64,000 nucleotides of DNA from the NCBI GenBank assembly GCA_903893815.1, contig CAITNS010000040.1:1-64000 (forward strand). The letters are read 5' to 3'. The stretch is from an uncultured Bacteroidota bacterium. GTDB taxonomy: Bacteria; Bacteroidota; Bacteroidia; B-17B0; Aurantibacillaceae. Below the pieces are notes generated by a model. That model was not told the origin of the DNA, did no database searches, and saw nothing but the letters and a program-made list of their open reading frames with translations. Shown piece after piece: positions 27,466-36,254 of this stretch (positions are counted from its first letter, which is position 1; each line of letters starts with the position of its first letter). The translations under genes and the position numbers were made by a program.

Positions 27466-28440
27466 ATGAAATTAAAAAAGTACATATTTATTCTTTTTAC
27501 TGTTTTAACAGGACTGGCAGTTAATGCGCAAACACCAATTGAAGTTCACGCGGTACTAGATTCTAATTCCATCCGAATTGGTGCGCAAACAAAATTAGAT
27601 TTGTATTTAAGCTATGACGCCTCCACTCAAAAAAATATGAATGTGCTTTGGCCATTAATTGAAGACACTATTAAAAAAGGATTAGAAGTAGTTAATGTTA
27701 CAAAAATTGACACGACTATCCCTAACAAAAATAAACCGAATATTATTCAGCAACATATTCAACTAACGGTTACCTCTTTTGATACGGGTGTTTACTACAT
27801 TGCTCCATTTAAATTTATTTTAAATAAGGATACTGCCAATCCTTTATTAACAGAACCCCTTTATTTAAAAGTGAATACGGTTGCTACAGACACCTCTCTC
27901 GCAAAAATAAAAGACATTAAACCACCATACGATGAACCATTTGATTGGAAATGGTATTTACCAGAAATTTATATCGGACTAGCAATTTTAGCAGCTATCA
28001 TTCTACTAATTATTCTCATCAAAAAATTAAACAAAAAGAAACCTCAAGAAATTATTGTCGAGAAACCAAAAATTCCGGCTCATATTACAGCCTTAGAAAC
28101 TTTAGAAAAAATTAAAGAAGATGCTATTTGGAAAGATAATAAAACCAAAGAGTATTATTCGTCTATTGCCGATACTGTTCGTTTATACATCGAAGAACGA
28201 TTTAATATCAATGCCTTAGAATTAACCTCTGATGAGATTATAAAAATATTCAAATCACAAGTAGTTGACTCTGAAAGCAAATCAAAATTAAATCAAATAT
28301 TAACCTTGTCGGATTTTGTAAAGTTTGCAAAACAAATTCCTATTGAGGCGGAACATACTTTAACCTTAAATAATGCCTTTGATTTTGTGAAAGGTACCAT
28401 GCGTGAAGAAGTGAAAGAAGAAAAAGTTGTTAGTTCATAG
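27466..28440 (+). CDS. Bat-operon membrane protein of unknown function
   Basis: The protein has a signal peptide (MKLKKYIFILFTVLTGLAVNAQ) and a periplasmic beta-rich domain of about 140 residues. One membrane segment lies near 165-185 (YIGLAILAAIILLIILI), followed by a cytoplasmic helical domain to the end. It resembles the small BatD-like/DUF4381 proteins found in this position between DUF58 and batA. A GTG at 27451 gives 5 more residues; the ATG at 27466 starts directly at the signal peptide. Its function in the Bat complex is unknown. Confidence 0.75.
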   Translation: MKLKKYIFILFTVLTGLAVNAQTPIEVHAVLDSNSIRIGAQTKLDLYLSYDASTQKNMNVLWPLIEDTIKKGLEVVNVTKIDTTIPNKNKPNIIQQHIQLTVTSFDTGVYYIAPFKFILNKDTANPLLTEPLYLKVNTVATDTSLAKIKDIKPPYDEPFDWKWYLPEIYIGLAILAAIILLIILIKKLNKKKPQEIIVEKPKIPAHITALETLEKIKEDAIWKDNKTKEYYSSIADTVRLYIEERFNINALELTSDEIIKIFKSQVVDSESKSKLNQILTLSDFVKFAKQIPIEAEHTLTLNNAFDFVKGTMREEVKEEKVVSS

Positions 28441-28454
28441 TTTTTGGTTGTTTG
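28426..28454 (+). repeat. Left inverted repeat flanking the four-helix-bundle gene
   Basis: GTTGTTAGTTCATAGTTTTT plus GGTTGTTTG lies over the last codons and stop of the upstream gene. It matches, inverted, the right copy at 28914-28935, with a gap of CAT-A. Confidence 0.6.
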
Positions 28455-28490
28455 TAATATAGTGTTGAGAAAAAAAATATTGATTAAAGA

Positions 28491-28931
28491 ATGAGCGAAG
28501 AAAAAAATAAAGGTTTTACAAAATTGGAAGATATCATTACATGGCAAAAGTCAAAAACTTTAGCTATAGATATTTACAAAATCACTTATGAACCATTATT
28601 TAGTAAAGATTTCGGATTAAAAGATCAAATTAGAAGAGCGGCTGTTTCAGTTCCGTCAAATATTGCTGAAGGATTTGGAAGAGGTGGAACAAACGAATTT
28701 AAAAATTTTTTATCAATAGCTAAAGGTTCTTTATATGAAGTAAAAACTCAATTAATAATTGCTAATGAATTAAATTTAGTTGACAATTCATCTAAACAGA
28801 AATTAATTTCGCAAATTGAAGAAATTGCAGGATTAATTTCAGGATTAATAAAATATTTGAAAGTTACAGAAATAAAAGGCTCTAAATATAGCGTCGAATC
28901 AAATAACAAAAATCAAACAACAAAAAACTAA
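28491..28931 (+). CDS. Four-helix-bundle protein (S23/IVP family)
   Basis: The 146-residue protein is in the S23 ribosomal-intervening-sequence family: KLEDIITWQKSKTLAIDIYKI, LKDQIRRAAVSVPSNIAEGFGRGGTNEFKNFLSIAKGSLYEVKTQL. The family is encoded in 23S rRNA intervening sequences and also as solitary genes, and its function is not known to me. It interrupts the bat operon and is flanked by inverted repeats. Its last bases lie within the right repeat. The insertion is in the same direction as the operon, so it may be co-transcribed. Confidence 0.9.
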   Translation: MSEEKNKGFTKLEDIITWQKSKTLAIDIYKITYEPLFSKDFGLKDQIRRAAVSVPSNIAEGFGRGGTNEFKNFLSIAKGSLYEVKTQLIIANELNLVDNSSKQKLISQIEEIAGLISGLIKYLKVTEIKGSKYSVESNNKNQTTKN

Positions 28932-28935
28932 CAAC
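28914..28935 (+). repeat. Right inverted repeat flanking the four-helix-bundle gene
   Basis: CAAACAACAAAAAACTAACA plus AC is the inverse of the left copy. It ends one base before the TTG at 28936 used as start of batA. Confidence 0.6.
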
Positions 28936-29946
28936 TTGCTTTCCTACTTTAAAGACATACAGTTTGCTGAAAAACATTGGTTTTGGTTATTCGTCATCAT
29001 TCCATTGATGATTATTTGGTATATCTATAAATTAAAAACGTATGAAGGCGAAATAAATTATTCATCTTTTAATTTATTTACAGGAATTAAATCTTCATTA
29101 AAAGCAAAATTACGTCACCTATTATTTATATTACGATTAATTTGCTACTCATTATTAATTCTTGCTATTGCTCGTCCACAATCTCGCAGCAGTTGGAAGG
29201 ACACTAAGACAGAAGGAATTGATATTGTAGTAAGTTTAGACGTTTCCTTATCGATGCTTGCAAAAGATTTTAAACCAAACCGATTGGCAGTAGCTAAAGA
29301 AGTGTTAGCTGATTTTATTGATGCACGACCTAATGATAAAATAGGCTTAGTCGTTTTTGGGGGAGAGGCTTTCACACAATGTCCATTAACCACCGATCAT
29401 AAAATTATTAAAAACATGTTTGGTGATATTAAGGCTGGTATGCTTGATCAAGGAACTGCCATTGGTTTAGGTTTAGCAGGCGGCGTAGCTCGTGTAAAAG
29501 ATAGTAAAGCAAAAAGTAAAGTAGTGATTTTGATTTCGGATGGTGTAAATAATGTGGGCGAAATTGCACCATTAACGGCTGCCGAAATTGCTAAAACATT
29601 TGGCGTAAGAGTTTATTGTATAGGAGTCGGCAGCAAAGGAAAAGCATTACAACCTGTGGCTTTATATCCTAACGGAGAAATGGAGTATGATTATGTGGAT
29701 GTTGATATTGATGATGCTACCATGACTGAAATTACAAAAATGACTGGCGGAAAATATTTTAGAGCAACCGATAGAGAGAGTTTAGAAAAAACATACAAAG
29801 AAATTGATCTATTAGAAAAAACAATTATTAGTGAGCAAAGCTTTACCAATAAAGCCGAACACTTTTTACCATTAGCCATTGGCGCCTTAATTTGTTTGTT
29901 ACTAGAGTTTTTATTGAAACGATTTGTATTTAAAGCTATACCATAA
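28936..29946 (+). CDS. batA: BatA-type von Willebrand factor A protein
   Basis: This VWA membrane protein has an N-terminal membrane segment (WFWLFVIIPLMIIWYIY), a second one near 60-75, and a VWA domain with the MIDAS motif DVSLSML (DxSxS). A C-terminal membrane helix lies near 312-332. BatA and BatB form a pair in Bacteroidota and Leptospira linked with oxygen tolerance and envelope integrity. The TTG start at 28936 lies directly after the inverted repeat. No in-frame ATG is near, and the insertion may have replaced the native start. Confidence 0.9.
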   Translation: MLSYFKDIQFAEKHWFWLFVIIPLMIIWYIYKLKTYEGEINYSSFNLFTGIKSSLKAKLRHLLFILRLICYSLLILAIARPQSRSSWKDTKTEGIDIVVSLDVSLSMLAKDFKPNRLAVAKEVLADFIDARPNDKIGLVVFGGEAFTQCPLTTDHKIIKNMFGDIKAGMLDQGTAIGLGLAGGVARVKDSKAKSKVVILISDGVNNVGEIAPLTAAEIAKTFGVRVYCIGVGSKGKALQPVALYPNGEMEYDYVDVDIDDATMTEITKMTGGKYFRATDRESLEKTYKEIDLLEKTIISEQSFTNKAEHFLPLAIGALICLLLEFLLKRFVFKAIP

Positions 29947-30995
29947 TGTTTAAGTTCGAAAACCCAATATTCTTTTATGCTTTTGCAGCCATACCAGTTT
30001 GCATCGCTATTTATATTTGGTATATCTATCGTGCTAAAAAGAACATGAAAAAATTGGGAGATTTGAATTTGATTTATCAATTAGTTCCCGAAGTTTCAAA
30101 AGCAAAAAAAACGACTAAGTTTATTTTATTCTTAATCGGATTATCATTTTTAATTTTAGGGATTTGCAATTTACAAACAGGCTCAAAAATGAAAGATGTG
30201 AAACGCGAAGGAGCCGATATTATGGTTTGTTTAGATGTATCGAATAGTATGTTGGCGCAAGACTTATCACCCAATCGTTTAGAGAGAGCAAAAATTGCAC
30301 TCGAAAACATGATTAATAAACTGCAAGGCGATAGACTAGGTATCATAGTATTTGCAGGCGAAGCTTATGTTCAATTGCCAATTACAACTGATTACGGAAC
30401 GGCCAAGTTGTTTTTAGAAAGCATTAATACCAAAATTGTTCCTGTGCAAGGAACAAACATAGCTGATGCTATTAACAAAGCCGTTGAAAGTTTCGGAAAA
30501 GATGAGGGTAAAAATAAAGCCATCGTTGTAATTACCGACGGAGAAAATAATGAAGAAGCTCAAGCAAGTGCTGTTGATGCCGCTGAAGAAGCGGCTAAGA
30601 AAAACATTGTCATTCATACTATAGGTGTTGGTTCAGAATCAGGCGTTCCTATTCCTAATATCATCGATGGTGTAGTGAGTGGTTATAAAAAAGATAATGC
30701 TGGTAATACCGTTGTTACAAAATTAGATTCAAAAATATTACAAGACATTTCTTCTGCTAGTAATGGTGTTTATGTGCAAGCAAGTAGTTCGGATATTGGC
30801 TTAGATAATATTTTAGATAAAATTGCGGAGTTAGATAAAAAACAATTAGAAAGTAAAATGTATTCTGATTACGAAGACCAATTTCAATGGTTTTTAGGTG
30901 CTGCTTTATTATTTTTAGTTTTTGAATCTTTCTTATCTGAACGCATTAGCAAATTGTGGAAAAAATTGAATTTATTTAATCATGCAGAAGCATAA
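29946..30995 (+). CDS. batB: BatB-type von Willebrand factor A protein
   Basis: This second VWA membrane protein has 349 residues. N-terminal membrane segments are FFYAFAAIPVCIAIYIWYIY and FILFLIGLSFLILGICN. The VWA domain has the MIDAS motif DVSNSML (DxSxS) and a TDGENNEEAQ strand, and a C-terminal membrane helix lies near 317-331. The start codon overlaps the batA stop by one base (TAATG), so translation is coupled. Confidence 0.92.
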   Translation: MFKFENPIFFYAFAAIPVCIAIYIWYIYRAKKNMKKLGDLNLIYQLVPEVSKAKKTTKFILFLIGLSFLILGICNLQTGSKMKDVKREGADIMVCLDVSNSMLAQDLSPNRLERAKIALENMINKLQGDRLGIIVFAGEAYVQLPITTDYGTAKLFLESINTKIVPVQGTNIADAINKAVESFGKDEGKNKAIVVITDGENNEEAQASAVDAAEEAAKKNIVIHTIGVGSESGVPIPNIIDGVVSGYKKDNAGNTVVTKLDSKILQDISSASNGVYVQASSSDIGLDNILDKIAELDKKQLESKMYSDYEDQFQWFLGAALLFLVFESFLSERISKLWKKLNLFNHAEA

Positions 30996-31054
30996 TAATT
31001 ATTTACATAGCGTTTTGATTAACTTTCTACATTTTTTGTGGCAGTTGTTAATTG

Positions 31055-31187
31055 AACCACATAGAAACATAGGTAAAAAGTTCGGGATAGAAAAAACGTC
31101 TTTTTTGCACATAGATGCTATGTCTAAAATCGTAGATTCTATTATCTCCTACAATTTTAGACAAAAAAACTATGTGCCTATGTGGTT
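31055..31187. repeat. CCACATAG-type inverted repeat spanning the batC start
   Basis: AACCACATAG (31055-31064) is inverse to CTATGTGGTT (31178-31187). Inner arms include CACATAGATG and CTATGT. The possible batC ATG at 31180 is inside the right arm, so the repeat supplies the start codon. Confidence 0.6.
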
Positions 31188-31962
31188 AAATAATTCTAAT
31201 AAAACCAAGTCAATTACTCTAATTTGCTGTTCAATTATTTCTATTTCTACATTTGCTCAGGATGAAAAAAAAGCATTGCGTAATGGAAACGAATCTTATA
31301 GCGTTGGTAAACATACAGAAGCAGCAAACTCTTATAAAAGATCATTAAAAGAAAAACAAGATTATTATAAAGCTAATTTTAACTTAGGAGATGCGTATTA
31401 TAAAATAGCTGATTTAGTGAGAACTGGCAAAATGCAGCCACCAAACAAACGAATGACGGCAGATTCGGCAGCTAATTTAATATACGAACAAGCAGCAGAA
31501 CAATTTGATGTGGTTGCTAAATCTGTTTTAAATCCAGATACTATTCAAAAAGCATGGCATAATTACGGAAACGCGAAATTGATGCAAAAAAGTTACGAAG
31601 ATGCTGTTTTAGGATATAAGAAAGCTTTAAAATTAAATCCCAAAGATGAAGATACACGTTACAACTTAGCTTATGCTCAACGTGAATTAAAAAAACAACA
31701 AGATCAACAAAAGAAAAACGACAAAGACAAAAAAGACGAAAATAAAGATAAGAAGGACGATAAGAAAGATCAAGGCGAAAAGGATAAAGAAGATATTAAA
31801 AATCCAAACAATAAAGATCAACAAGCGCCTCAACCTCAAATGAGTAAAGAACAAGCTGAAAAAATGCTGAATGCTTTAAAAAATGACGAAAAGAAAATGC
31901 AGTCATTAAGAAAGAAAAAAGGAGATCCAGGGCAGAAAGTTAAAGTGGAAAAAGACTGGTAG
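31180..31962 (+). CDS. batC: BatC-type TPR protein
   Basis: The protein has a signal peptide (ICCSIISISTFAQ) and tetratricopeptide repeats (ALRNGNESYSVGKHTEAANSYKRSLKEKQDYYKANFNLGDAYYK, HNYGNAKLMQKSYEDAVLGYKKALKLNPKDEDTRYNLAYAQREL). A highly charged Lys/Asp/Gln tail follows, ending EKAEK-type. TPR BatC proteins scaffold the Bat complex. The open frame goes back to 30982, overlapping batB, but that part is repeat sequence; ATG 31180 is preferred and lies in the repeat. Its downstream end is 78 bases before batD. Confidence 0.8.
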   Translation: MWLNNSNKTKSITLICCSIISISTFAQDEKKALRNGNESYSVGKHTEAANSYKRSLKEKQDYYKANFNLGDAYYKIADLVRTGKMQPPNKRMTADSAANLIYEQAAEQFDVVAKSVLNPDTIQKAWHNYGNAKLMQKSYEDAVLGYKKALKLNPKDEDTRYNLAYAQRELKKQQDQQKKNDKDKKDENKDKKDDKKDQGEKDKEDIKNPNNKDQQAPQPQMSKEQAEKMLNALKNDEKKMQSLRKKKGDPGQKVKVEKDW

Positions 31963-32000
31963 TTTAGATTAAAGAAATAAGATAAAAGATACAGGACATT

Positions 32001-32025
32001 TGTCAGTTCGAGCGAAGTCGAGAAC
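32001..32025 (+). repeat. GTTCGAG...GTCGAGAAC dispersed repeat, copy B (short)
   Basis: TGTCAGTTCGAGCGAAGTCG then AGAAC, a shortened version of copies at 27396 and 33935. It lies between batC and batD. Confidence 0.6.
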
Positions 32026-32039
32026 AAAACAGAAAAACA

Positions 32040-33872
32040 ATGATAAAACGATTACACATATTCTTCTTATTCGTTTCATCTTGGGCGATGGCTCAAACGC
32101 CTAGCTTTATTGCGCAGGTTAGCAAAAACAAAGTAGCAGTTGGCGAAGTGTTTCAAGTAGCATTTACATTAAATGGTAGTGGTAGTAATTTAGTGTATCC
32201 AGCCTTTAATGATTTTGATATTTATTCAGGACCTAATCAAAGTCAGAGTATGAGCATGGTAAATGGTACCATTTCTCAATCTACAACCTTATCCTTATTT
32301 ATTGCTGCAAAAAAAGAAGGTCGTTTTACCATTGGAGCAGCTAGTGTAATGTCAGGAAACCAAAAGTTAGAGACAAAACCTATTGTGATTGAAGTGACGA
32401 AAGGAGCTCCGCAACAGCAACAACAAGGAAATCAAAACGCACAGGCACAACAACCTCAGCAAGCTCAGGGAAAAGAAAAAAATCAATACGCAAGCGAAAT
32501 CAGTAATGATGACTTATTTGTAAGAACCTTTTTAAGCAAAACAAAATGCTACTTAGGCGAACAATTAACCTTAACACAAAAAGTATATTCTAGAGTTGAT
32601 TTAAGAGGTTTTCAAAATGTAAAATTCCCTCCATACAATGGTTTTTGGTCGCAACAAGAAGTTAATAATCAACAAATAAATTTAAAGCAAGAAAATGTAA
32701 ATGGCGTGATTTACTATGTAGCCGAATATAGCAAAGTATATTTGTTTCCGCAACGCGCAGGCACTATAAGTATTGAAGCTATTGAATTAGATTGTATCGT
32801 AAGAAGACAAACCAAACGCCAACCGCGTAATATATTTGAACAGTTTTTTGGAGCAGGTGGTTATGAAGATGTTGCTGTAAAAGTAAAGAGTAAACCAGTT
32901 AAAGTAGATGTAGAAGATTTACCAACTGAAAATAAACCGCAAAATTTTTCTGGCGCTGTTGGTGATTTTGGCTATAAAGCTGAAATAGATAAAAATAAAG
33001 TAAAAGCAAATGAAGCCATTAATTTAAAAATAACTATTAGTGGAAAAGGTAACATAAAATTGATTGAACCATTAAAACTAAATTTACCTGAAAGCTTTGA
33101 AGTATATGATCCAAAAGAAAGCGAAAACATTAAAACAAATGGCGGTGTAAGTGGGAACATAAGTTATAGTTACTTAATTATTCCAAGAGACAAAGGAGAA
33201 TTTACATTAAATGATTTAGGCTTTAATTATTTTGATGCGGATAAAAAACAATACGTTTCTATCCCTTCGCCTGATATACATTTAACAGTTTTAGAAGGCG
33301 ACCCTGGCAGCGCACAAATTATAGCTCCAAAAAAACATGGGGTTGACGAAAGTGAAAATGACATTCGTTATATCAAAACAGGAGATTTAGGTCTGAAAAA
33401 ACATGATGAAGAATTTTTCTCTTCAACTATGCATTATCTATTATTAATATTCCCTACTCTATTATTTTTTGTAGGCTTATTTTTAGTGAGACAACATATT
33501 AAAGCCAATAGCAATATTATAGCCGTTAAAGAACGTAAAGCAGCTAAATTAGCTAAGAAACAATTAGTGATTGCCGAAAAATATATGTCGGCAAATAACA
33601 AAGAAGCGTTTTTTACTGAGGTATTAAATGCTTTAAATAAATATATAGGAGATAAATTTGCTTTATCGATTGTGGATTTATCTAAAGAAAAAATATCAGA
33701 AATGCTATTATCCAGAAATGTATCGGATGCAACGACTAAAAATATAATTGATACTTTAAATACCTGCGAATATGCTAAATATGCACCAAGTGCCGTAACT
33801 GGAGATTTGAAAAAAGTATATAATGATACGATTGAATTGATTTCTCAAATTGAAAACCAAATTAAGAAATAA
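32040..33872 (+). CDS. batD: BatD-type protein
   Basis: This 610-residue BatD protein has a signal peptide ending AMAQT. The beta-rich exported domains include ISNDDLFVRTFLSKTKCYLGEQLTLTQKVYSRVDLRGF and ENKPQNFSGAVGDFGYKAEIDKNKVKANEAINLKITISGKGN. One membrane helix near 474-490 (YLLLIFPTLLFFVGLFLV) is followed by a helical C-terminal region. A Gln-rich stretch (QQQQQGNQNAQAQQPQQAQG) lies near residue 125. BatD is the membrane-anchored, mostly extracytoplasmic partner in the Bat complex. Complete at the normal length. Confidence 0.92.
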   Translation: MIKRLHIFFLFVSSWAMAQTPSFIAQVSKNKVAVGEVFQVAFTLNGSGSNLVYPAFNDFDIYSGPNQSQSMSMVNGTISQSTTLSLFIAAKKEGRFTIGAASVMSGNQKLETKPIVIEVTKGAPQQQQQGNQNAQAQQPQQAQGKEKNQYASEISNDDLFVRTFLSKTKCYLGEQLTLTQKVYSRVDLRGFQNVKFPPYNGFWSQQEVNNQQINLKQENVNGVIYYVAEYSKVYLFPQRAGTISIEAIELDCIVRRQTKRQPRNIFEQFFGAGGYEDVAVKVKSKPVKVDVEDLPTENKPQNFSGAVGDFGYKAEIDKNKVKANEAINLKITISGKGNIKLIEPLKLNLPESFEVYDPKESENIKTNGGVSGNISYSYLIIPRDKGEFTLNDLGFNYFDADKKQYVSIPSPDIHLTVLEGDPGSAQIIAPKKHGVDESENDIRYIKTGDLGLKKHDEEFFSSTMHYLLLIFPTLLFFVGLFLVRQHIKANSNIIAVKERKAAKLAKKQLVIAEKYMSANNKEAFFTEVLNALNKYIGDKFALSIVDLSKEKISEMLLSRNVSDATTKNIIDTLNTCEYAKYAPSAVTGDLKKVYNDTIELISQIENQIKK

Positions 33873-33896
33873 ATGTGACAATTAGATAATTAGAAA

Positions 33897-34754
33897 ATGA
33901 GACAATTCAATACAATAAATATCAATAAAAGTTTTTGTCAGTTCGAGCCTGTCACACTGAGCGAAGTCGAAGGGCGAGAACTGTTTAGGTATAAACTATT
34001 GATTATTATTTTATTAATAATAACCTCAACTCATATCTTTGCCAAAAATGATTTACAGTTGCCAACCATGACTGCAGCGACGGCTGAAAAAGCATATAGT
34101 GCGAAAAATTACAAAGATGCAATTCTCGCATACGAAACTATTTTAAAAGAAGGATTAACCTCTTATAAATTATATTACAATTTAGGGAATGCTTATTTTA
34201 AAAATAACGAATTAGGAAAAGCGATTTACAATTATGAATTAGCCAATAAATTACAGCCAAACAATAAGGATGTAAAAACGAATTTAAAAATTGCCAACGA
34301 AAAAACTGTCGACAAAATTGAAAGTAAAGAAAATTTCTTTATAGTTGCAATTAAATCAGGATTAGTAAATGCCTTATCCACCAATGGCTGGGCATGGTTC
34401 AGCATTTTTAGTTTGATTGGAGCCTTAGCTTTCGCCTTTTTATTTTTCACTGCTAGTCAAATAGCATTAAAGCGCATTGGTTTTTTCTTGAGCGGAATAT
34501 CCTTTATAGTTTTTATTTTATCGATGGTTATGGGATTTGCGGCTATTGAAGATAAGCAAGTAACAAATTTTGCCATCATCCTTAACCGAGAGTCAAAAAT
34601 ACACGAAGAGCCTACTAACAGTTCAAATTCAAAATTTAAATTGCATGAAGGCACCAAAGTAAGCGTATTAGAAAGTAATCCCGATTGGACGAATATTAAA
34701 TTAGAAAACGGTAATGAAGGATGGGTTAAGACTACTGACGTAGGGTTATTTTAA
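33897..34754 (+). CDS. batE: BatE-type TPR/SH3 protein
   Basis: Residues 55-110 carry TPR repeats (AEKAYSAKNYKDAILAYETILKEGLTSYKLYYNLGNAYFKNNELGKAI). Two membrane helices follow near 155-175 and 185-205, then a C-terminal SH3-like domain (KIHEEPTNSSNSKFKLHEGTKVSVL ... EGWVKT). The signal-like segment is ILLIITSTHIFA. The open frame starts with ATG at 33897, and residues 12-29 of that version (CQFEPVTLSEVEGREL) are encoded by a dispersed repeat, so either the repeat was absorbed into the protein or the true start is a TTG just after it. Last gene of the bat operon. Confidence 0.82.
   Translation: MRQFNTININKSFCQFEPVTLSEVEGRELFRYKLLIIILLIITSTHIFAKNDLQLPTMTAATAEKAYSAKNYKDAILAYETILKEGLTSYKLYYNLGNAYFKNNELGKAIYNYELANKLQPNNKDVKTNLKIANEKTVDKIESKENFFIVAIKSGLVNALSTNGWAWFSIFSLIGALAFAFLFFTASQIALKRIGFFLSGISFIVFILSMVMGFAAIEDKQVTNFAIILNRESKIHEEPTNSSNSKFKLHEGTKVSVLESNPDWTNIKLENGNEGWVKTTDVGLF
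33935..33983 (+). repeat. GTTCGAG...GTCGAGAAC dispersed repeat, copy C
   Basis: TTTGTCAGTTCGAGCCTGTC then ACACTGAGCGAAGTCGAAGG and GCGAGAACTG. CAGTTC/GAACTG ends make it palindromic. It overlaps the 5' end of the batE frame. Confidence 0.65.
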
Positions 34755-34911
34755 CAACATTAATATGTTTCTTATAATAAAACGCTTTCAATTAAATACA
34801 GTAACACACACCAAAAAGGCAATGCGGAAATCGAAATAGAAGTGCTATAAAACTAAGTGTGGTTGGCAACATATAACCCAACCTAAATCCCATTTGGGCA
34901 TTCGGCTTCGG

Positions 34912-34958
34912 CTTTTGCAAACACGGTAGACAATTAGTTAATTTTCGCTTTGCAAAAG
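34912..34958. repeat. Inverted repeat upstream of the MFS gene
   Basis: CTTTTGCAAA (34912-34921) is inverse to TTTGCAAAAG (34949-34958). The -33 TTTG of the promoter of the next gene sits at the right arm. The surrounding 34760-34960 gap looks repeat-derived (GGTTGGCAACAT, CATTCGGCTTCGGC). Confidence 0.45.
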
Positions 34959-34979
34959 TCCAATAAACATTTAGCTTTG
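34949..34979 (+). promoter_or_regulatory. Promoter TTTG-N19-TAGCTTTG for the MFS gene
   Basis: A TTTG at 34949-34952 and TAGCTTTG at 34972-34979 are separated by 19 bases, an exact fit to the Bacteroidota consensus. It places the start near 34985 and so makes the ATG at 35001 the start of the MFS gene. Confidence 0.7.
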
Positions 34980-35000
34980 TTAAGCTTATTTAATAAAAAA

Positions 35001-36254
35001 ATGCCTCAAAAAGAACTGTCCTTCAACCAAAAATTTTCATCCTATCAAATACTGGTTATTGTATTATTGGCATTAACTCAATTTACCGTTGTCTTAGATT
35101 TTATGGTTATGTCGCCATTAGGTGATATTTTAATGAAATCGATGAACATGACTACCACTCAATTTGGTTTGGTGGTTTCTGCCTACGCTTTTAGTGCTGG
35201 TATTGCAGGTATTTTAACCGCTGGTTTTGCCGATAGATTTGATCGAAAAAAATTATTACTCTTCTTTTACATAGGATTTATTTTAGGAACTTTATTTTGC
35301 GGCCTTGCCAATACCTATCCGCTATTAATTGCAGCACGCATAATTACCGGTATTTTTGGAGGCGTTATTGGCTCCATATCCATGGCTATTGTAGCCGATT
35401 TATTTTTACCACAACAACGTGGCCGCGTGATGGGATTTTTACAAATGGGCTTTGGATCGAGCCAAGTGTTAGGAATCCCTATCAGTTTATATTTAGCAAA
35501 TTCTTTTGGATGGCAATCCCCTTTTTTAATGATTGTTGGCTTAGCAACTTTAATATGGTTAATCATCATTATTAAAATGAAACCCATTACACAGCATTTA
35601 GAAGTAAAAAACGACCGTAATGCCATACATCACTTATTACATACTATTGCACAAAAAGATTACCGTATTGGATTTATGTCAACTGCCTTATTATCCTTAG
35701 GTGGATTTATGATGATGCCTTGGGGCAGTGCCTTTGCCATTAATAATTTACATGTTACGCCGGATCAATTACCCATTTTATTTATGATTGCAGGCATAGC
35801 CACTTTAATTATCATGCCAATTATTGGTAAACTTAGCGACAAGATGGATAAATTTAATTTATTTGCCATTGCCTCTGTTTGGATGATATGTGTAGTATTA
35901 GTTTACACACGATTAACACCTGTTCCATTTTGGTTTGTCATCATTATGAATGTATTAATGATGATTGGCATTATGAGTCGCATGGTGCCATCTATGGCAT
36001 TAGCGTCATCATTACCAAAAATGCAAGACAGAGGGGCTTTTATGAGCATCAACTCTTCTCTACAACAAATTGCAGGCGGTGTAGCTGCCGCCATTGGCGG
36101 AATGGTAGTGGTACAAAAAGATAAAACGAGTCCTTTAGAACACTACGATACCCTAGGTATTTTAATTACCATCATATTGCTTTTTGCCATATACATGGTG
36201 TATAGAGTAAGTAAAATTGTGAAGAGAAGAGAGATTGAAACGGCTAAACTATAA
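35001..36254 (+). CDS. MFS transporter
   Basis: This major facilitator protein of about 417 residues has about 12 membrane segments, with the TM2-TM3 loop DRFDRKKLLLFF (MFS motif A, GxxxDRxxRRR-like). RGRVMGFLQMGFGSSQVLGIP is motif B/C-like, as in drug-proton antiporters. The substrate cannot be assigned. The frame begins at a TTG at 34950, but the promoter at 34949-34979 overlaps it and shows that ATG 35001 (MPQKELSFNQKF) is right. Confidence 0.9.
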   Translation: MPQKELSFNQKFSSYQILVIVLLALTQFTVVLDFMVMSPLGDILMKSMNMTTTQFGLVVSAYAFSAGIAGILTAGFADRFDRKKLLLFFYIGFILGTLFCGLANTYPLLIAARIITGIFGGVIGSISMAIVADLFLPQQRGRVMGFLQMGFGSSQVLGIPISLYLANSFGWQSPFLMIVGLATLIWLIIIIKMKPITQHLEVKNDRNAIHHLLHTIAQKDYRIGFMSTALLSLGGFMMMPWGSAFAINNLHVTPDQLPILFMIAGIATLIIMPIIGKLSDKMDKFNLFAIASVWMICVVLVYTRLTPVPFWFVIIMNVLMMIGIMSRMVPSMALASSLPKMQDRGAFMSINSSLQQIAGGVAAAIGGMVVVQKDKTSPLEHYDTLGILITIILLFAIYMVYRVSKIVKRREIETAKL

